64,000 nt of DNA from Branchiostoma lanceolatum (Eukaryota > Chordata > Leptocardii > Amphioxiformes > Branchiostomatidae). The notes beneath the pieces were generated by a model. That model saw only the letters and a list, made by a program, of their open reading frames with translations, did not search any database and was not told the origin of the DNA. Every line of letters starts with the position of its first letter. Within the stretch, counting starts at the first letter, position 1. The stretch is from assembly GCF_035083965.1 (NCBI RefSeq), contig NC_089731.1, positions 5,059,501-5,123,500 of the forward strand, given 5' to 3'. A program made the position numbers and the translations under genes. Below are positions 24,801 to 34,563 of the stretch, in pieces.

Positions 24801-25536
24801 GGCTGTCCCCGGTGAGGATCCGGTGAGAAGTCAGGTTAGTACGGCCCCTATCCCTAGGGCAAGTGCTGAAGACATCAGAGTAAGTGTCTGGGAGCTTTTG
24901 CAGTTGCTCTGTCTGCATTGGGGAGAGATCTGAGTGCTGGAGATTGAGGGGCGGAGGTGTTGGGGCCGGTGTGGGAGGGGATGGGCCTAAATAGTCTGCG
25001 ATGTCATCATCCTCCAGGGCCCAGAAGGAGCCCATGGGTGTGTCTGGGTGTAGTGTAATAGGTTTGTCAGTGGTGTTGGTGACCTCGGCATACGACTTGG
25101 CATGGTCGGCTGCCGCAACTGTCCGTGCTACGGCCAAACCCCTGTCCTCGTAGCTACGTGGCTCAAGCAAGCCGACGAAGTTGTGGGGCGTGGTGCCAGT
25201 GGAGTTCCGAGGTGTTAGGGACAATGGAACAGCCATGACTGCGCGAGGCGGAATAGTGGTGATTCGGCAGACAGATGCATGACAGAGTCGTGGGACGAGT
25301 TCAGTTGTCGTTAGCAAGGGCACCGTTGTATCCCCTATGGTAAGTATGCCCTGTCCGGTATCGAGGACAACGTGGTTCTCAGTGCAGAAGTCCCAGCCGA
25401 GAATGGCTGGCTGGTCACTTCCCCGGACAACGTGCACAGGATGGGTGGTTTCATAGTTGCCCAGGCGGAGGTGAACCTCTAAAACACCAAGCACATCCAG
25501 TGGATGGCCAGTCACAGATTTGGCGGGAGTTACCAT
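21799..25536 (-). CDS. Gypsy pol polyprotein (protease, RT, RNase H, integrase)
   Basis: An open frame of 1245 codons from its first Met. It is open further upstream, where it holds the aspartic protease motif LIDTGSAISLI and overlaps the gag end in another frame, as Ty3/Gypsy elements that use frameshifting commonly do. Further domains in order are RT with YLDDIIVF, RNase H with YTDASNAAVGAVL, an integrase H-H-C-C zinc region, a DDE core (MDLTELP, SDQGRQFEA, GLVERFNRTLKDML), and a GPY/F module (RWKGPYTVVKRL). No break was seen. It is part of a mobile element, not a host gene. Confidence 0.92.
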   Translation of the reverse strand: MVTPAKSVTGHPLDVLGVLEVHLRLGNYETTHPVHVVRGSDQPAILGWDFCTENHVVLDTGQGILTIGDTTVPLLTTTELVPRLCHASVCRITTIPPRAVMAVPLSLTPRNSTGTTPHNFVGLLEPRSYEDRGLAVARTVAAADHAKSYAEVTNTTDKPITLHPDTPMGSFWALEDDDIADYLGPSPPTPAPTPPPLNLQHSDLSPMQTEQLQKLPDTYSDVFSTCPRDRGRTNLTSHRILTGDSPPIKQRPHRTPIHRQAEIHRQVEAMLADDVIEPSSSPWASPVVLARKKDGSFRFCVDYRKLNQATIKDAHPLPRTDDVIDALSGAAFFTTLDMTSGYWQVDLDPDDREKSAFTTGRGLFQFKVMAFGLTNAPSTFQRLMELLLAGLDWRSCLAYLDDIIVFSRTFPEHLATLEEIFQRCRTANLKLNPKKCQFARPQVRFLGHVVSKRGIQPDPANTEKVKNWPTPTSTAEIRAFLGLASYYRKFIQNFAHIADPLVALTRKNATFCWTNACQAAFDSLREALVTPPVLAYPDFHRPLTLYTDASNAAVGAVLTHPDPAGERVISYASKTLTKQERNWSTYDRELWAIVWSVRHYSSYLAGHTFTVVTDHKPLVGGLSPKLIANDPTGRRTRWAVELSTYQFSIIYRPGKSHCNADAMSRRPPIERDTSSQAPIPLADKDPDQTDPKVLARQRMEPEQHPSLPASEPPTSLAAAAGNISTTEPLTTTIAAVDQQPATSTNSSVDTSVGQSLSSDNLRQAQEADPDIAEVLQWKRGRRGRPSFNAIQHRGRYLKSLWHQYPNLTVKGGTLYRRWRPASRLLHQRIAPKALVPAILRELHNRPLSGHLGPAKTLQRVYIRFYWPGMTQEVKKWCRACVQCATRTTPTPAARAPLKPIQALRPFEKVAMDLTELPTSKSGNRYCLVLQDFYTKFVNAYPLMRQDASTVAHTIFKEYIREHGVPRSLHSDQGRQFEAATMRALYDALGIDKSRTTPYHPQGDGLVERFNRTLKDMLSKYVSTTGDDWDDHLPHVLLAYNTAVHASTGYTPFFLTHGREANLPADVILGPTPQASPTTPSTMSYARKLTTSLRTAFKEVRQNTRLAGQKQKLAYDAKVSHRAYQEGDRVWLHDPTTVRQKLKPRWKGPYTVVKRLEPGVTYKLRDDNGKHQVVHFNRLKKCHSNTSVAPPGRRAHPPELQSQGATPTQAPATTRPELQSQGATSTLTSVTTRRGRQIRLPSRYLD

Positions 25537-25685
25537 GGGAGTAAGGGAGGACTGGCGTAGAGAAGGAATGGTGTCGCGAAGGTCTTCCCCGATAAGGGAT
25601 ATGGCTGATCCAGTGTCAATGAGAACTTGTGTAGAATGTCCATCAAGGATGGCTGTGGTAGAAGATGTGTGGGCCTTGGAACGTT

Positions 25686-27017
25686 CTACTGGCGGTCGGC
25701 CCGTCGAGCCAGCAGTCTGTCGTTTCCCTGGTTGTGCGGGGATGAGAAGCGGACTGAGCGTGGTGAGCGAGAGCGGCGATCAGGTGATCGAGATGGCGAG
25801 CGTGGACGATTGTCGTATGATCCCGTTGGCCTGTACGGAGAACGAGAGCGAGGGGCTGGGGATGAGTACGGAGAACGAGAGCGAGGAGCTGGGGATGAGT
25901 ACTGAGAACGAGAGCGAGGAGCTGGGGATGACAGCTGCTGGCTCTGCAGTAGGTCTGTGAGCTGGCGCACCTGTTGGGCCAAGTCAGCCACTTCAGCCTC
26001 GAGGTGATCCTGGCGGCGCTGTTGGATGGCATTGATGCCACACTCTGGTGAGGAACCGGTACGCTGTTTGACCGCCAGCACTGCTTGCTCATGTAGTGTT
26101 GCGACATCCACTGCTTTCTGCAAGGTAGGGGGATTTGCCTCAACTACACGCTGCAGTGTATCTGCATCTAGACCATTGATAAAGTGGGTTAGCGCCATGC
26201 CCTTTATGGCATCCGAGCCATATCCTTTGTAAGCGCGTTGTACCAGCCGTTCCAGTTCTGCAGCAAACACGGTAAAGGTCTCACCAGGTTGACGTTTGCG
26301 GGATGCCAGCTGGTGCTGGAATGTGAACAAGAAACGGTCCTGCGAGAAGGCATGAGACAACGCTTCATGAGCTTGGGAGTAGTCTTCTTGGACGGAGCGA
26401 GGCAGGCTGATGAAGTACGTGAACGCCGGCCCATCTAGAAAAGTTGGGAACACCCTTGAACATGCGTTGTAGTCATAGCTCTGAGATACCGTGTAGAGAT
26501 AGAACTTGTGGTGCCATACTGCATAGTCCTCCTCTCCCTCACCCCTAAAACGGGGGGGTAAATGTGTTTTGCAGTGGGTCTGTGGTTGTGCTGGCATGTA
26601 TCCAGGGGAAAACTGTGGTGGGAGACCATGCGTTTGGGCTGCAGTGACCCCATGCTGGACGGTAGGCCCAGGGCCGAATTCCGTGGGAAACTGCTGTGGA
26701 GGGCCCTTGCTGGCTGCCTGGCTGTGGGAAAATGAGGATGGAGCAGTCGGTGCATACATGGATGAGGGTGGTGGCCGCTGCACTGAGGTAGTCTTTGGAC
26801 GGACTGATGGTGGGAGACCCACGTCTGGGTTGGGGAGGGCAGACATGGATGTCCTGGCACTAACTGCTGGCTGTGGAATTGGTTGGAATGCTACTGTAGG
26901 GTGGGAAATCATCGAGGATGGTACAGAATAGGTAACGGGAGGCGCAGCGTACATGTAGGTAGAAGACGTGAACGGATATGTAGTACCTGACTCCGGGTCT
27001 TTGAACGTTGGCTCCAT
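25686..27017 (-). CDS. Gypsy gag
   Basis: A 443-codon frame follows the 5' LTR. It has a proline/serine-rich N-terminal half, then a capsid-like block (FRGEGEEDYAVWHHKFYLY, ETFTVFAAELERLVQRAY) and a coiled segment. The C-terminus has repeated SSPAPRSRS(P/Q)YSS units and an RS-rich tail instead of a zinc knuckle. It overlaps the upstream part of pol. No break was seen. Confidence 0.85.
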   Translation of the reverse strand: MEPTFKDPESGTTYPFTSSTYMYAAPPVTYSVPSSMISHPTVAFQPIPQPAVSARTSMSALPNPDVGLPPSVRPKTTSVQRPPPSSMYAPTAPSSFSHSQAASKGPPQQFPTEFGPGPTVQHGVTAAQTHGLPPQFSPGYMPAQPQTHCKTHLPPRFRGEGEEDYAVWHHKFYLYTVSQSYDYNACSRVFPTFLDGPAFTYFISLPRSVQEDYSQAHEALSHAFSQDRFLFTFQHQLASRKRQPGETFTVFAAELERLVQRAYKGYGSDAIKGMALTHFINGLDADTLQRVVEANPPTLQKAVDVATLHEQAVLAVKQRTGSSPECGINAIQQRRQDHLEAEVADLAQQVRQLTDLLQSQQLSSPAPRSRSQYSSPAPRSRSPYSSPAPRSRSPYRPTGSYDNRPRSPSRSPDRRSRSPRSVRFSSPHNQGNDRLLARRADRQ

Positions 27018-27150
27018 TGTTCAGTCGGTGGTAGGTGGGGTGGGAGGGGGGCGAGGAGAAGTCGGTGTGTAAAAAAAACGTCCTCTGAGTACGTGGAAGG
27101 GCTGGAACGCCGGTGACGTTGGCTCGAAGTCATCCCACCGCTGCCGCCAA

Positions 27151-27314
27151 TGTAAGTTACCACTTACAGGCCGACCCAAGGAGGAGACGGGACGAGGATT
27201 CAACGGAACTCTGGTGTATATTTATAAGGCATCTGGTCCTCAGAACATGTGCTATTTCACCTCTGACCCCCGGGTCATACCATTCGGACCCGGGGTATAT
27301 TTATGGACTCTACA
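27151..27314 (-). repeat. 5' LTR of the Gypsy element
   Basis: 164 bp and identical to 20473-20636. CTAC follows at 27315, matching the duplication on the other side. Confidence 0.93.
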
Positions 27315-27502
27315 CTACTAGTATATTCATAGCTTCCCTGAAATACTGCACCACGTTGGTGACTGCTAAGGACTCGCTAGCATGTTGACAGAATTAAGCT
27401 CGACTAGAAGAACAGGTCTGTCTACAACATGTTTTGTTGACATGAGCTATAGCATTACTATACTGAGGACCCTTTCTTCTCTCTCAACAGCAACGCTTCA
27501 AG

Positions 27503-30426
27503 ATGTCGGACGAAAGGAGCAAAACGATTGCTAAGTTCAACATGTACCGATGTTTGGTGGTCTTAGGCATGACCTTGGTGGCATGCGCCGCGGTGGCCAT
27601 CATTGTGTGTGGCGTCGTCATCGTCAAACCGGTCGTGGAGACGAACTCTCTGGAGTTCGAGAAAACAACCTGTACCACAACAAAGGGTTACCTCACTGGT
27701 AAGTCTCTTAGTGATACGGTAACAACAGTATCTGTTGTACTTGTTGATATGTTGTTCAACGTAAATATCTGATTGTGTTAATAACGTCGTAAGTACATAT
27801 AATGTTACATGTTTGTTATTGCTATGCATTGCATGTTAGTATGAGTATTTCCAAGCTACAAAGACATAACAGTAACCTTCATAATAGTGTTTGAGGTCCG
27901 CTGAGAAGTGACCTTTGTTTAAGTGAAACGCATCAATCATTCCTTTATGAAACAATCAACATAATGCTCCCGCAATGAATAATACATGGTGAATACAATA
28001 TTAAAACATCATCGTCATTTCGAGTGTGTTGCCCAACAAGCAAACAGGCTTAGTCAGTTACGTCTCAATATCATTTTAATGTGCTGCGCATTTCAGTGGT
28101 AATAAGTAATAATCGGTTTGGTTGAGAAGTTTGGTAGGTGGTTTCGGGGAATAGAATACATGTACATGAAATTGTTAGTACACTTGGATCGTTCATATTG
28201 AATTAGTCTGGAAGCTGGAAGCATTTTGCTGACTCCGGGATTACAAAGATCTGTTAGAAGTGCCGAATATACAATAGAGCAAAGCACACATTTTAGTTTC
28301 ATGGTTTTCAGTCACCTCATTTATGCCAACATTTCCTCGGTTCAGGCAAGTGGATCGGTTGTGGCTGTGGCAAGAACTGCAATTCCGCATACCCCTGTCT
28401 GCGCATCCTGGTGACACACGGCGGTCAGGACAGCGGCACATACAGCGGGGTCATGTTCGAGAATGAGCAGAGGCTGAACGGCAACGGGCACCTCGACGAG
28501 GTAAAGGTTCAATAAGTCATAAATAATCCATAAGTCTGTACGCGGTTTGAAGTGCCTATGAACAATGTTATGCATTGTGGGTTATGTGTCAAAGGTGAAG
28601 CTCCCTGAGACATAATAAACAAAACACGTCTGGACATGAACTAGACAAGAAATGTTTACAAGTTAGATGCCTTCACCTTTGACCTCGCTCAAGCGCAGTA
28701 TTAATAATGAACCGTGGGCTGTAGTGATGGGTCGGTCCTACTACAGAAACAGTTATAACACCACCATAACACTATCATTCTTATGATTTTAGCCTCAAGT
28801 TTTGTGTGACACATGTCCTTTCATAAACACAGTTGCAGGTTTTTCTGTTAAAACTTTCCTATAGGTCATGTTACGCTTGAAGTAGGATCGATATGAAATT
28901 AATTTTCGTTACAAACGAGACTGAAAGAAAAGCATGGCCTTAACTGATCTCTGCTTACAGGATTCTCAGTGTGCGACCCAGCATTGCGACCAGTACAGGA
29001 ATAAAAACATGGACACAGTTACGGCCTTCAACGACACCTATGGAGCTGGGGAAACCTACGGCTGTCTGTACCACCCAGACGATACCTCGGTCAGTGCTAT
29101 CAATAATCTACAGATGTATTAATAAACGCACTAGAAGTCGTGACAGTCTGCGCATGCAGCTGGAAGTAACTAAAAGGAATGTCACGTCATTTTAGGGCTA
29201 AGTTACAATCAGCTTTCCCGAACGAACCGTCGACTTTATCTATCTTATGAGCAGGCACACACCTCTGCTCTCTTGCATCAAATACCTGCACGTCGCATTT
29301 CAGAAGTGGATTGTCACACACTAGTTTATCTAGTGTACGCATATTCCTTTTTGTTGTTAATAATGCTTCTAATTATTGATATTTTCCCCTCTTTGTAAGT
29401 GTTTTTCATAGTTGGATCATATGTATTGTGCAATATGATCAATCATCGATGTGCATATTTCGTACCAGAATGACAAAGCTTTATTATACAGCCACGTCTC
29501 GAAGGCCTAGGTACTGGTCACTCTATCACATATACAGGAAAGTATTGACAACAATGCACTTGTTTAAACATACATAGTAGACAAAGTGTTGTAATAAGCT
29601 AACCGAGTAGAGTCAGCTTCGTCTCTCTCCTCCATGTGTAGATGTGGGAACGTGATTAAATGTTTCAGATGCAAGATTTGACTAGATGCCTCAAAATTGT
29701 AACTTTTTTCCAATTAAGGCGTTCGAACTATGGGAATTCTTCTTTAATACAGTAAAAAATTAGAGTAGAAGGAGCCAGACTTGCTTGTCCAAGAAATCAA
29801 TAATGAATGAATGAAGACCTTTATTGTACACAGATACCCACTGGGTTCAGCACAGGTCACAACAGAAAACGTCACAGTTTGCAAATACATAACATATAAT
29901 GATAAGCTAGTACTAGTCTAATAATTACATGGATTTGGCTTCTTCTCGCTTCTTAGTAATGGTATAAATATAGGTACAGATGTGTTTAATAATCAAGGGT
30001 TTATGCCCTTAGGATGTTAGAGAATCCAGAGTCTAATGAGTATAAAAGATTACCTCCTGCAAGATTACCTAGCTGGAGATGAGTAGTTTTAAAATTTCTC
30101 CTTTTCCCTTATTACAGAAAGTTATCGTGAAGAGGCTATTTACGTGGGACGCCATGTTCCATTCCATGCTGTGGCCGTGCATCGCGTTCTTCCTCTTCAC
30201 CGTCCTCGCCGTGTTTTTCTGCTATCAGTGCTATAAGGCCGGTAAGAAGATGTCGTCCCTGCCGATAACAGTCGCCCCCGGCGCCCCTGCTGCACAGCCT
30301 GGATACTTCATCCCGCCGCAAGGGGGACACGCGCATGCGCCGTACCCTCAGGCAATGCCGATGCAGCAGCAAGACCCGTACAAGACCGCCTACGCCTCAG
30401 ACAACAAGGGGTATTCGTACAACTAG
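27503..30426 (+). CDS. Gene B: KCNMB-like (BK-channel beta-like) membrane protein
   Basis: The coding exons are 27503-27698 (the exon starts at 27491 after an AG), 28346-28500, 28961-29089 and 30118-30426, giving 262 residues with intron phases 1, 0, 0. TM1 is about 17-41 (ends CGVVIVKP). The extracellular loop has the GCGCGKNC cluster, SAYPCLRILV and ETYGCLYHPDD. FHSMLWPC opens TM2 (about 172-197), which corresponds to the vertebrate FSLFWPT block. A 65-residue proline/glutamine-rich tail follows and ends DNKGYSYN. One NDT sequon lies in the loop. It is a close paralogue of gene C (same length, same borders). KCNMB family membership is inferred from topology, cysteines and the two signature blocks; BK binding is not shown by sequence alone. 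Confidence 0.87.
29803..29990 (-). mobile_element. LINE 3' end with ATTC-type tail
   Basis: Read on the minus strand it ends TGTACAATAAAGGTCTTC followed by ATTC repeats. The same ending occurs at 54046-54080. The matching intron of gene C lacks it, so it inserted in gene B's last intron after the B/C duplication. Confidence 0.65.
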
Positions 30427-30760
30427 ACATGCAAATATCTTACAAACAGGTTAACTCACTATGCAAAATTCAATCTTTAAGCACGTCTGCGTAAAGGCTG
30501 CTTTTTTTAATGGAAGTTTTACGTGATGCTTAAAGATCAGCTTTCATGTAGTGTATTTCTCTCCAACCAACTGGAAAAGCGTGAAATATGTTTTCTACAG
30601 ATACAATAAGACATGCAAATCCCTTACAAACAGGTTACCTAACTATCACTGCGCAAAATTTAATCTTTAAGCACGTCTTAAAGAATGCATAAAGGTTGAG
30701 TTTTTATGAAAGTTTTACGTATGCTTTAAGACCAACTGGAAGAACGTAAAATATTTTTTT
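30425..30760 (+). repeat. 3' UTR tandem repeat of gene B (two units, about 184 bp)
   Basis: Units start with AGACATGCAAAT at 30425 and 30609 and share TTTAATCTTTAAGCACGTCT and a GAAAGTTTTACGT block. The first unit begins at the stop codon. Gene C carries three units at the same place. Confidence 0.8.
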
Positions 30761-32145
30761 CACCAAATCTAGGTGACATAGAAAGGTCTGGTGTATGTTA
30801 TCACCCTAGGCAACTCTACTTTATGTGATCATGATAAGCTTTAAAAAACAGGGTTTTCACATTCTACAATTTATGAGCATAGCCAAGAAGTAAGTCACTG
30901 GTCAACACCAGTGCTAAAAGGAGCTGTTAATTGTCACGATACCTAAAATATGCAGACGGTTTCTGCAGTCAGTATTCGTAAGTGCTACTATGAACTGTTG
31001 TAATTTAGCAACCCAAAATCAAAATGGGAACGCTTTGTACAATCTTTATTCTTAAGTGTAGTCAAGACGAACTATGCTAATACTTGAAGGAGCTATTTGT
31101 ACTTTAGTCCAAGATATCAATTGTTTACCTTTAAAAGGTACTAAGGAAAAATGCAGGGAATTCGAGATACTAGATTTGTCTTTAAAAGTACAAATGATCT
31201 TAAAGAGTGAATAACGACGTTTTAAGATACTGGTAGATAATATTGTGTAAGAGCTACGACACACTGCCATGTTGGAGGCATCGTATTTTGACTATGACGT
31301 GCAAACACTGTGCCTTAGTACTTCTTCTGCATCAGCATGTAAGAAATGTTAAGAAATTGATCAAGGGCTATGCATATTTATCAGGGATGTTTTGACTTGT
31401 TGATGAGCATGTTATAGCTTCCACCATTTTGCACCAACTTTCCTACGAGCAGTTGATTGATTATAGTTTTCTGAAAATTAACACGTAACCAAGTACTAGT
31501 ATAATTGCAAAATACCTATCGTCTTTCTAATCTATTACAAACCATGAGGACAAGGGCATGTACATAATATTAATTGTATAACATATATTGTATGTAACGT
31601 TTGTTATTCTATTTTCTTACTACTACCCGGAAGTGCTGTCTTTGAACCAACAACATGTATAGCATACCCAACTATATCGTTGTAATGCGAATATTCCTCA
31701 CTTCAAAGAAGTTCAAGTATAGAATATTCTAGGTGCATGGACAAGTCATATATTATACAAAATGTTCATAATTATCAATGGTGGTTTATGAAGGACGTTC
31801 TGTCTAACAGTTTCTTATAATATTGTCTTAGTAGGAAAATATCGACTTAAGTTCAAGTGGATATTATTTATTTTTTCACACCTATGCATCTGTTTTAGAC
31901 ATATCACAAAACATGATGATTATCCATCGGTAAGAGAATCACGGACACTTTGTAATATATGATATTGCAATTGTTTTATTGCGCGCGTTTACATGTATAA
32001 AAGGGCGACCTCTAGTGATAATTGTCGTAAAATTTCTGACTTTCAGATTATGCAATTGCATACTGTTGAGAAGATTATTAATTTTAATTGTACAGTATAT
32101 AATAACAATCAACAAAATTCTATGACGAAAGAACTAGTCTAATGC
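30761..32145. other. Downstream part of segmental duplication unit B
   Basis: No coding gene. The sequence matches 48541-49800 downstream of gene C through blocks such as TGTTGGAGGCATCG, TATCAGGGAT and TATAAAAGGGCGACC. It therefore defines the right-hand part of the duplicated unit. Confidence 0.6.
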
Positions 32146-32266
32146 CAAGATGTGGAGCCTACAGCAATGGATTCCTCCACAGTCATACATTATCATCTCA
32201 ATCGGTAACAATACGCTAGTGACCTTCGAGGACGTTGTATCATTCAGTACTCTATCCCAACTCACT

Positions 32267-32323
32267 CAGGCGAAACTCCGGGAAAAGGTTAAGGTATGGG
32301 CAAAAAGTCCGGAGTGTCGCCTG
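32267..32323. repeat. Hairpin near the element's left end
   Basis: CAGGCGAAACTCCGG (32267-32281) pairs with CCGGAGTGTCGCCTG (32309-32323), with one mismatch. It lies 20 bp inside the element boundary and could be a recombinase or processing site; the role is a guess. Confidence 0.6.
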
Positions 32324-32468
32324 AAGGAGTAATGCTCGGTCTAAGGACCATGAGAAAAAGGGCGGGTGGGCGGGTCAGTTTCCGAAGACCTTCCAGTCTC
32401 CTCCCCCCCCCCCTCTCCGTCACTGCCTTTCCTTTTAATGTCGCTGTCCCTCCCGCGCCCCTGCCTAC

Positions 32469-32639
32469 CAGCGTAGGTCAAAAGAGGGGGAAATGCGTCT
32501 TTCTGATGCTTATATAGGATTTTGCTGAGTTGGGAATGTTCAGGTGTGTCGTGAGGTCACGTGGACTGCTCCCGACCAGGTGTCGCCTCTCTGGGACGCG
32601 AAACCAGGTCAGGACCGTCCACGCACCTCACTTAGAATA
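32469..32639 (-). repeat. Inner copy of the 171-bp DIRS/Ngaro-like direct repeat
   Basis: Identical by eye to 43851-44021. Both start CAGCGTAGGTCAAAAG and end CTTAGAATA. Confidence 0.9.
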
Positions 32640-32653
32640 GTACTCTAAGTACT

Positions 32654-34005
32654 TTACTGTGTCTTAGCTACCGGTAAGAAACCCTCTGTGTTATCCCATG
32701 CCCTATACTGGTTCGCTACTGCTCCCGCCGTGCCTTCATCTGCCGCCTTAGCTAGGACGGAGGCAGGGCTGTTATGCCGCAACACCTTACCTAACTGCAT
32801 GTAGTGCGAGGCCGTCGCCCGCCCCTTCCAACCCACATGCGCCATTACCCCTTCTAATTCCACCCCGGACATCGCCAAAGTGATAGCCGCACCGGCGCGG
32901 AAACTGTGAATCGTCTCGCCCGCATCCTCATCCAACTGTCGGAGATAGGTTTTTAACCTAGCACCGGCCGCTGCGGCTGAGAACGGGTTTGGACTCACAC
33001 AGTCCCCCACTGTGGTTCTGAATAAATAACCACCCGAAAGGTCCACCCCCATTTCTCCACAACCCGTCCAGTACCTATTAAGACCCTCTACGGGGCACAG
33101 CAGCTTATCGTTACAGGACTTCACACCTACCAGCTTACTTTCCCCCCCCCCCTCAACGTTTTGCCAAACGTATGATTCAGGAGCACGAACTCCCCCCCTA
33201 CATGCTTATACACAGAGTTAGCCTTAGTCAAAGACAAATCATTCGCCCGAGAACCCGCAAAGAAAAGGATCTTTATGAACGCCTGGTCTCTAAGCAACGT
33301 GAAATACCTGATAGCAGACAACCCCTCGACCTTCAACTGTTCCTCCACTAAGGATGCCAAGTTCCTCAATTTATCCACAAACAACGGAACTGCCTGCTTG
33401 GGGCAACGTCCTGCTCTGGCCTGTTCTTCTGCAACCGCCTTCTTATAGTCTCCCACCTTCTTTGCCGCTGCCGGATTCCCCATGCCCAACTTGTCCTCCC
33501 AGACACCAGCTCTACCTGATCTCTCGAAAACGGCCCTCAACTTCCCTATCAAAGAGTCAACTGTCCCTGCTGCCAACCGTCGCGGACACGGGCAGCCAGA
33601 GGCCCCTGGGATACCCGGACAGTCCGCGTCATGCACCACCGTTTTACCCGCGCGGTCTTTCCAGATGAGGAACCCTATGACGTCGTCGGGGGTGGCCGAC
33701 ATCACATCCCTACAGTTAGGGGCGGTGGCCAAAAAGCCGAAGAGCTCTTTTTCTAACTGACTCTTCTGTTTCTCATACTGAGAACTGGCACGCTGCCCTA
33801 ACAACTGTTGCCTGCGGGCTTCGATGGCATCCCAGTCTACCAATGGCAACTTGGCGGAGGGCGGCTGATCCCGCGTTCTTCTAGCGTATCCACATCTCTG
33901 GCAAAACCGGAAATCACAATCATTGGAGTATTGACATTCCGGGCACGCCACCGCTGGCATCCACAATCTCGGCACAGGAGGCAGGGACTGTAACCGCCAG
34001 AACAA
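32654..34005 (-). pseudogene. Tyrosine recombinase region of the DIRS/Ngaro-like element
   Basis: It opens with a zinc-ribbon-like CPECQ..CQRCGY segment. A lambda-integrase-type catalytic domain follows, with the first conserved block RDQAFIKILFFAGSRANDL, the HSFRAG box and a HVGWKGRATASHYM box that holds the nucleophilic tyrosine. About one break is seen, so it is recorded as a fossil. A plausible AG acceptor precedes it. It recombines circular element DNA into the genome in intact relatives. Confidence 0.8.
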
Positions 34006-34563
34006 TAAATAAACAAAATAAAAATTCTATAAAAAAAAATGAATATATAAATAAACAAAATAGAATAAATACCTCACTAGACAAACAACTTAACTAAAAC
34101 AAATAACTAAGAAAATAAATGAAAATACAATAAATAAATAAATAGAGAAATAACCACTTAACGAAACCTTTGGACGTATCCCCTAACCCGAGAACCCCCC
34201 TCCCCCCGAAACTTTACTGTAAGTCGACTAAGCTCAATTTCATACCACACAACCTTACCTATGAGGGATGGAGACACACACAAAAAACAGGCGACAAAGA
34301 GCAAATAATATCATCGTTCTTTAATTCAAAACCTTTCCGCCTTAATCTACTTCCAAACCACAGACCAGGATCCTTTAGTCTGTATACCACCGTCTTGAAC
34401 TAATCCAGTACTACAGACAATGCGCTCACACTAAACCCTCAATGGAACTACCCTGTGCCTCACTTAGGCTGTGTAACTGACATAACCACATTTCAACAAC
34501 AGTTCTTCCGCCTACCTGCACCACCCCTCGCCCGACCGTGTGTGCAGCCTAGCCAAGACTTAA

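Larger units (their letters stand above)
20473..27314 (-). mobile_element. Ty3/Gypsy LTR retrotransposon, looks whole
   Basis: Two identical 164-bp LTRs (TG...CA) bound the element, which is flanked by a 4-bp CTAC duplication (20469-20472 and 27315-27318). In element order it has the 5' LTR (27314-27151), a TGG-starting primer-binding-like site right inside, gag, pol, a polypurine tract (about 20638-20649) and the 3' LTR. No breaks were seen in gag or pol. Identical LTRs imply a very recent insertion. It lies between gene B's probable non-coding first exon and its first coding exon. A separate inverted-repeat element occupies the stretch between pol and the polypurine tract. Confidence 0.93.

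Noticed and set aside
22566-26931. Several plus- and minus-strand ORFs of 60-166 codons inside the Gypsy element
   Set aside because: They are out-of-frame shadows of gag and pol.
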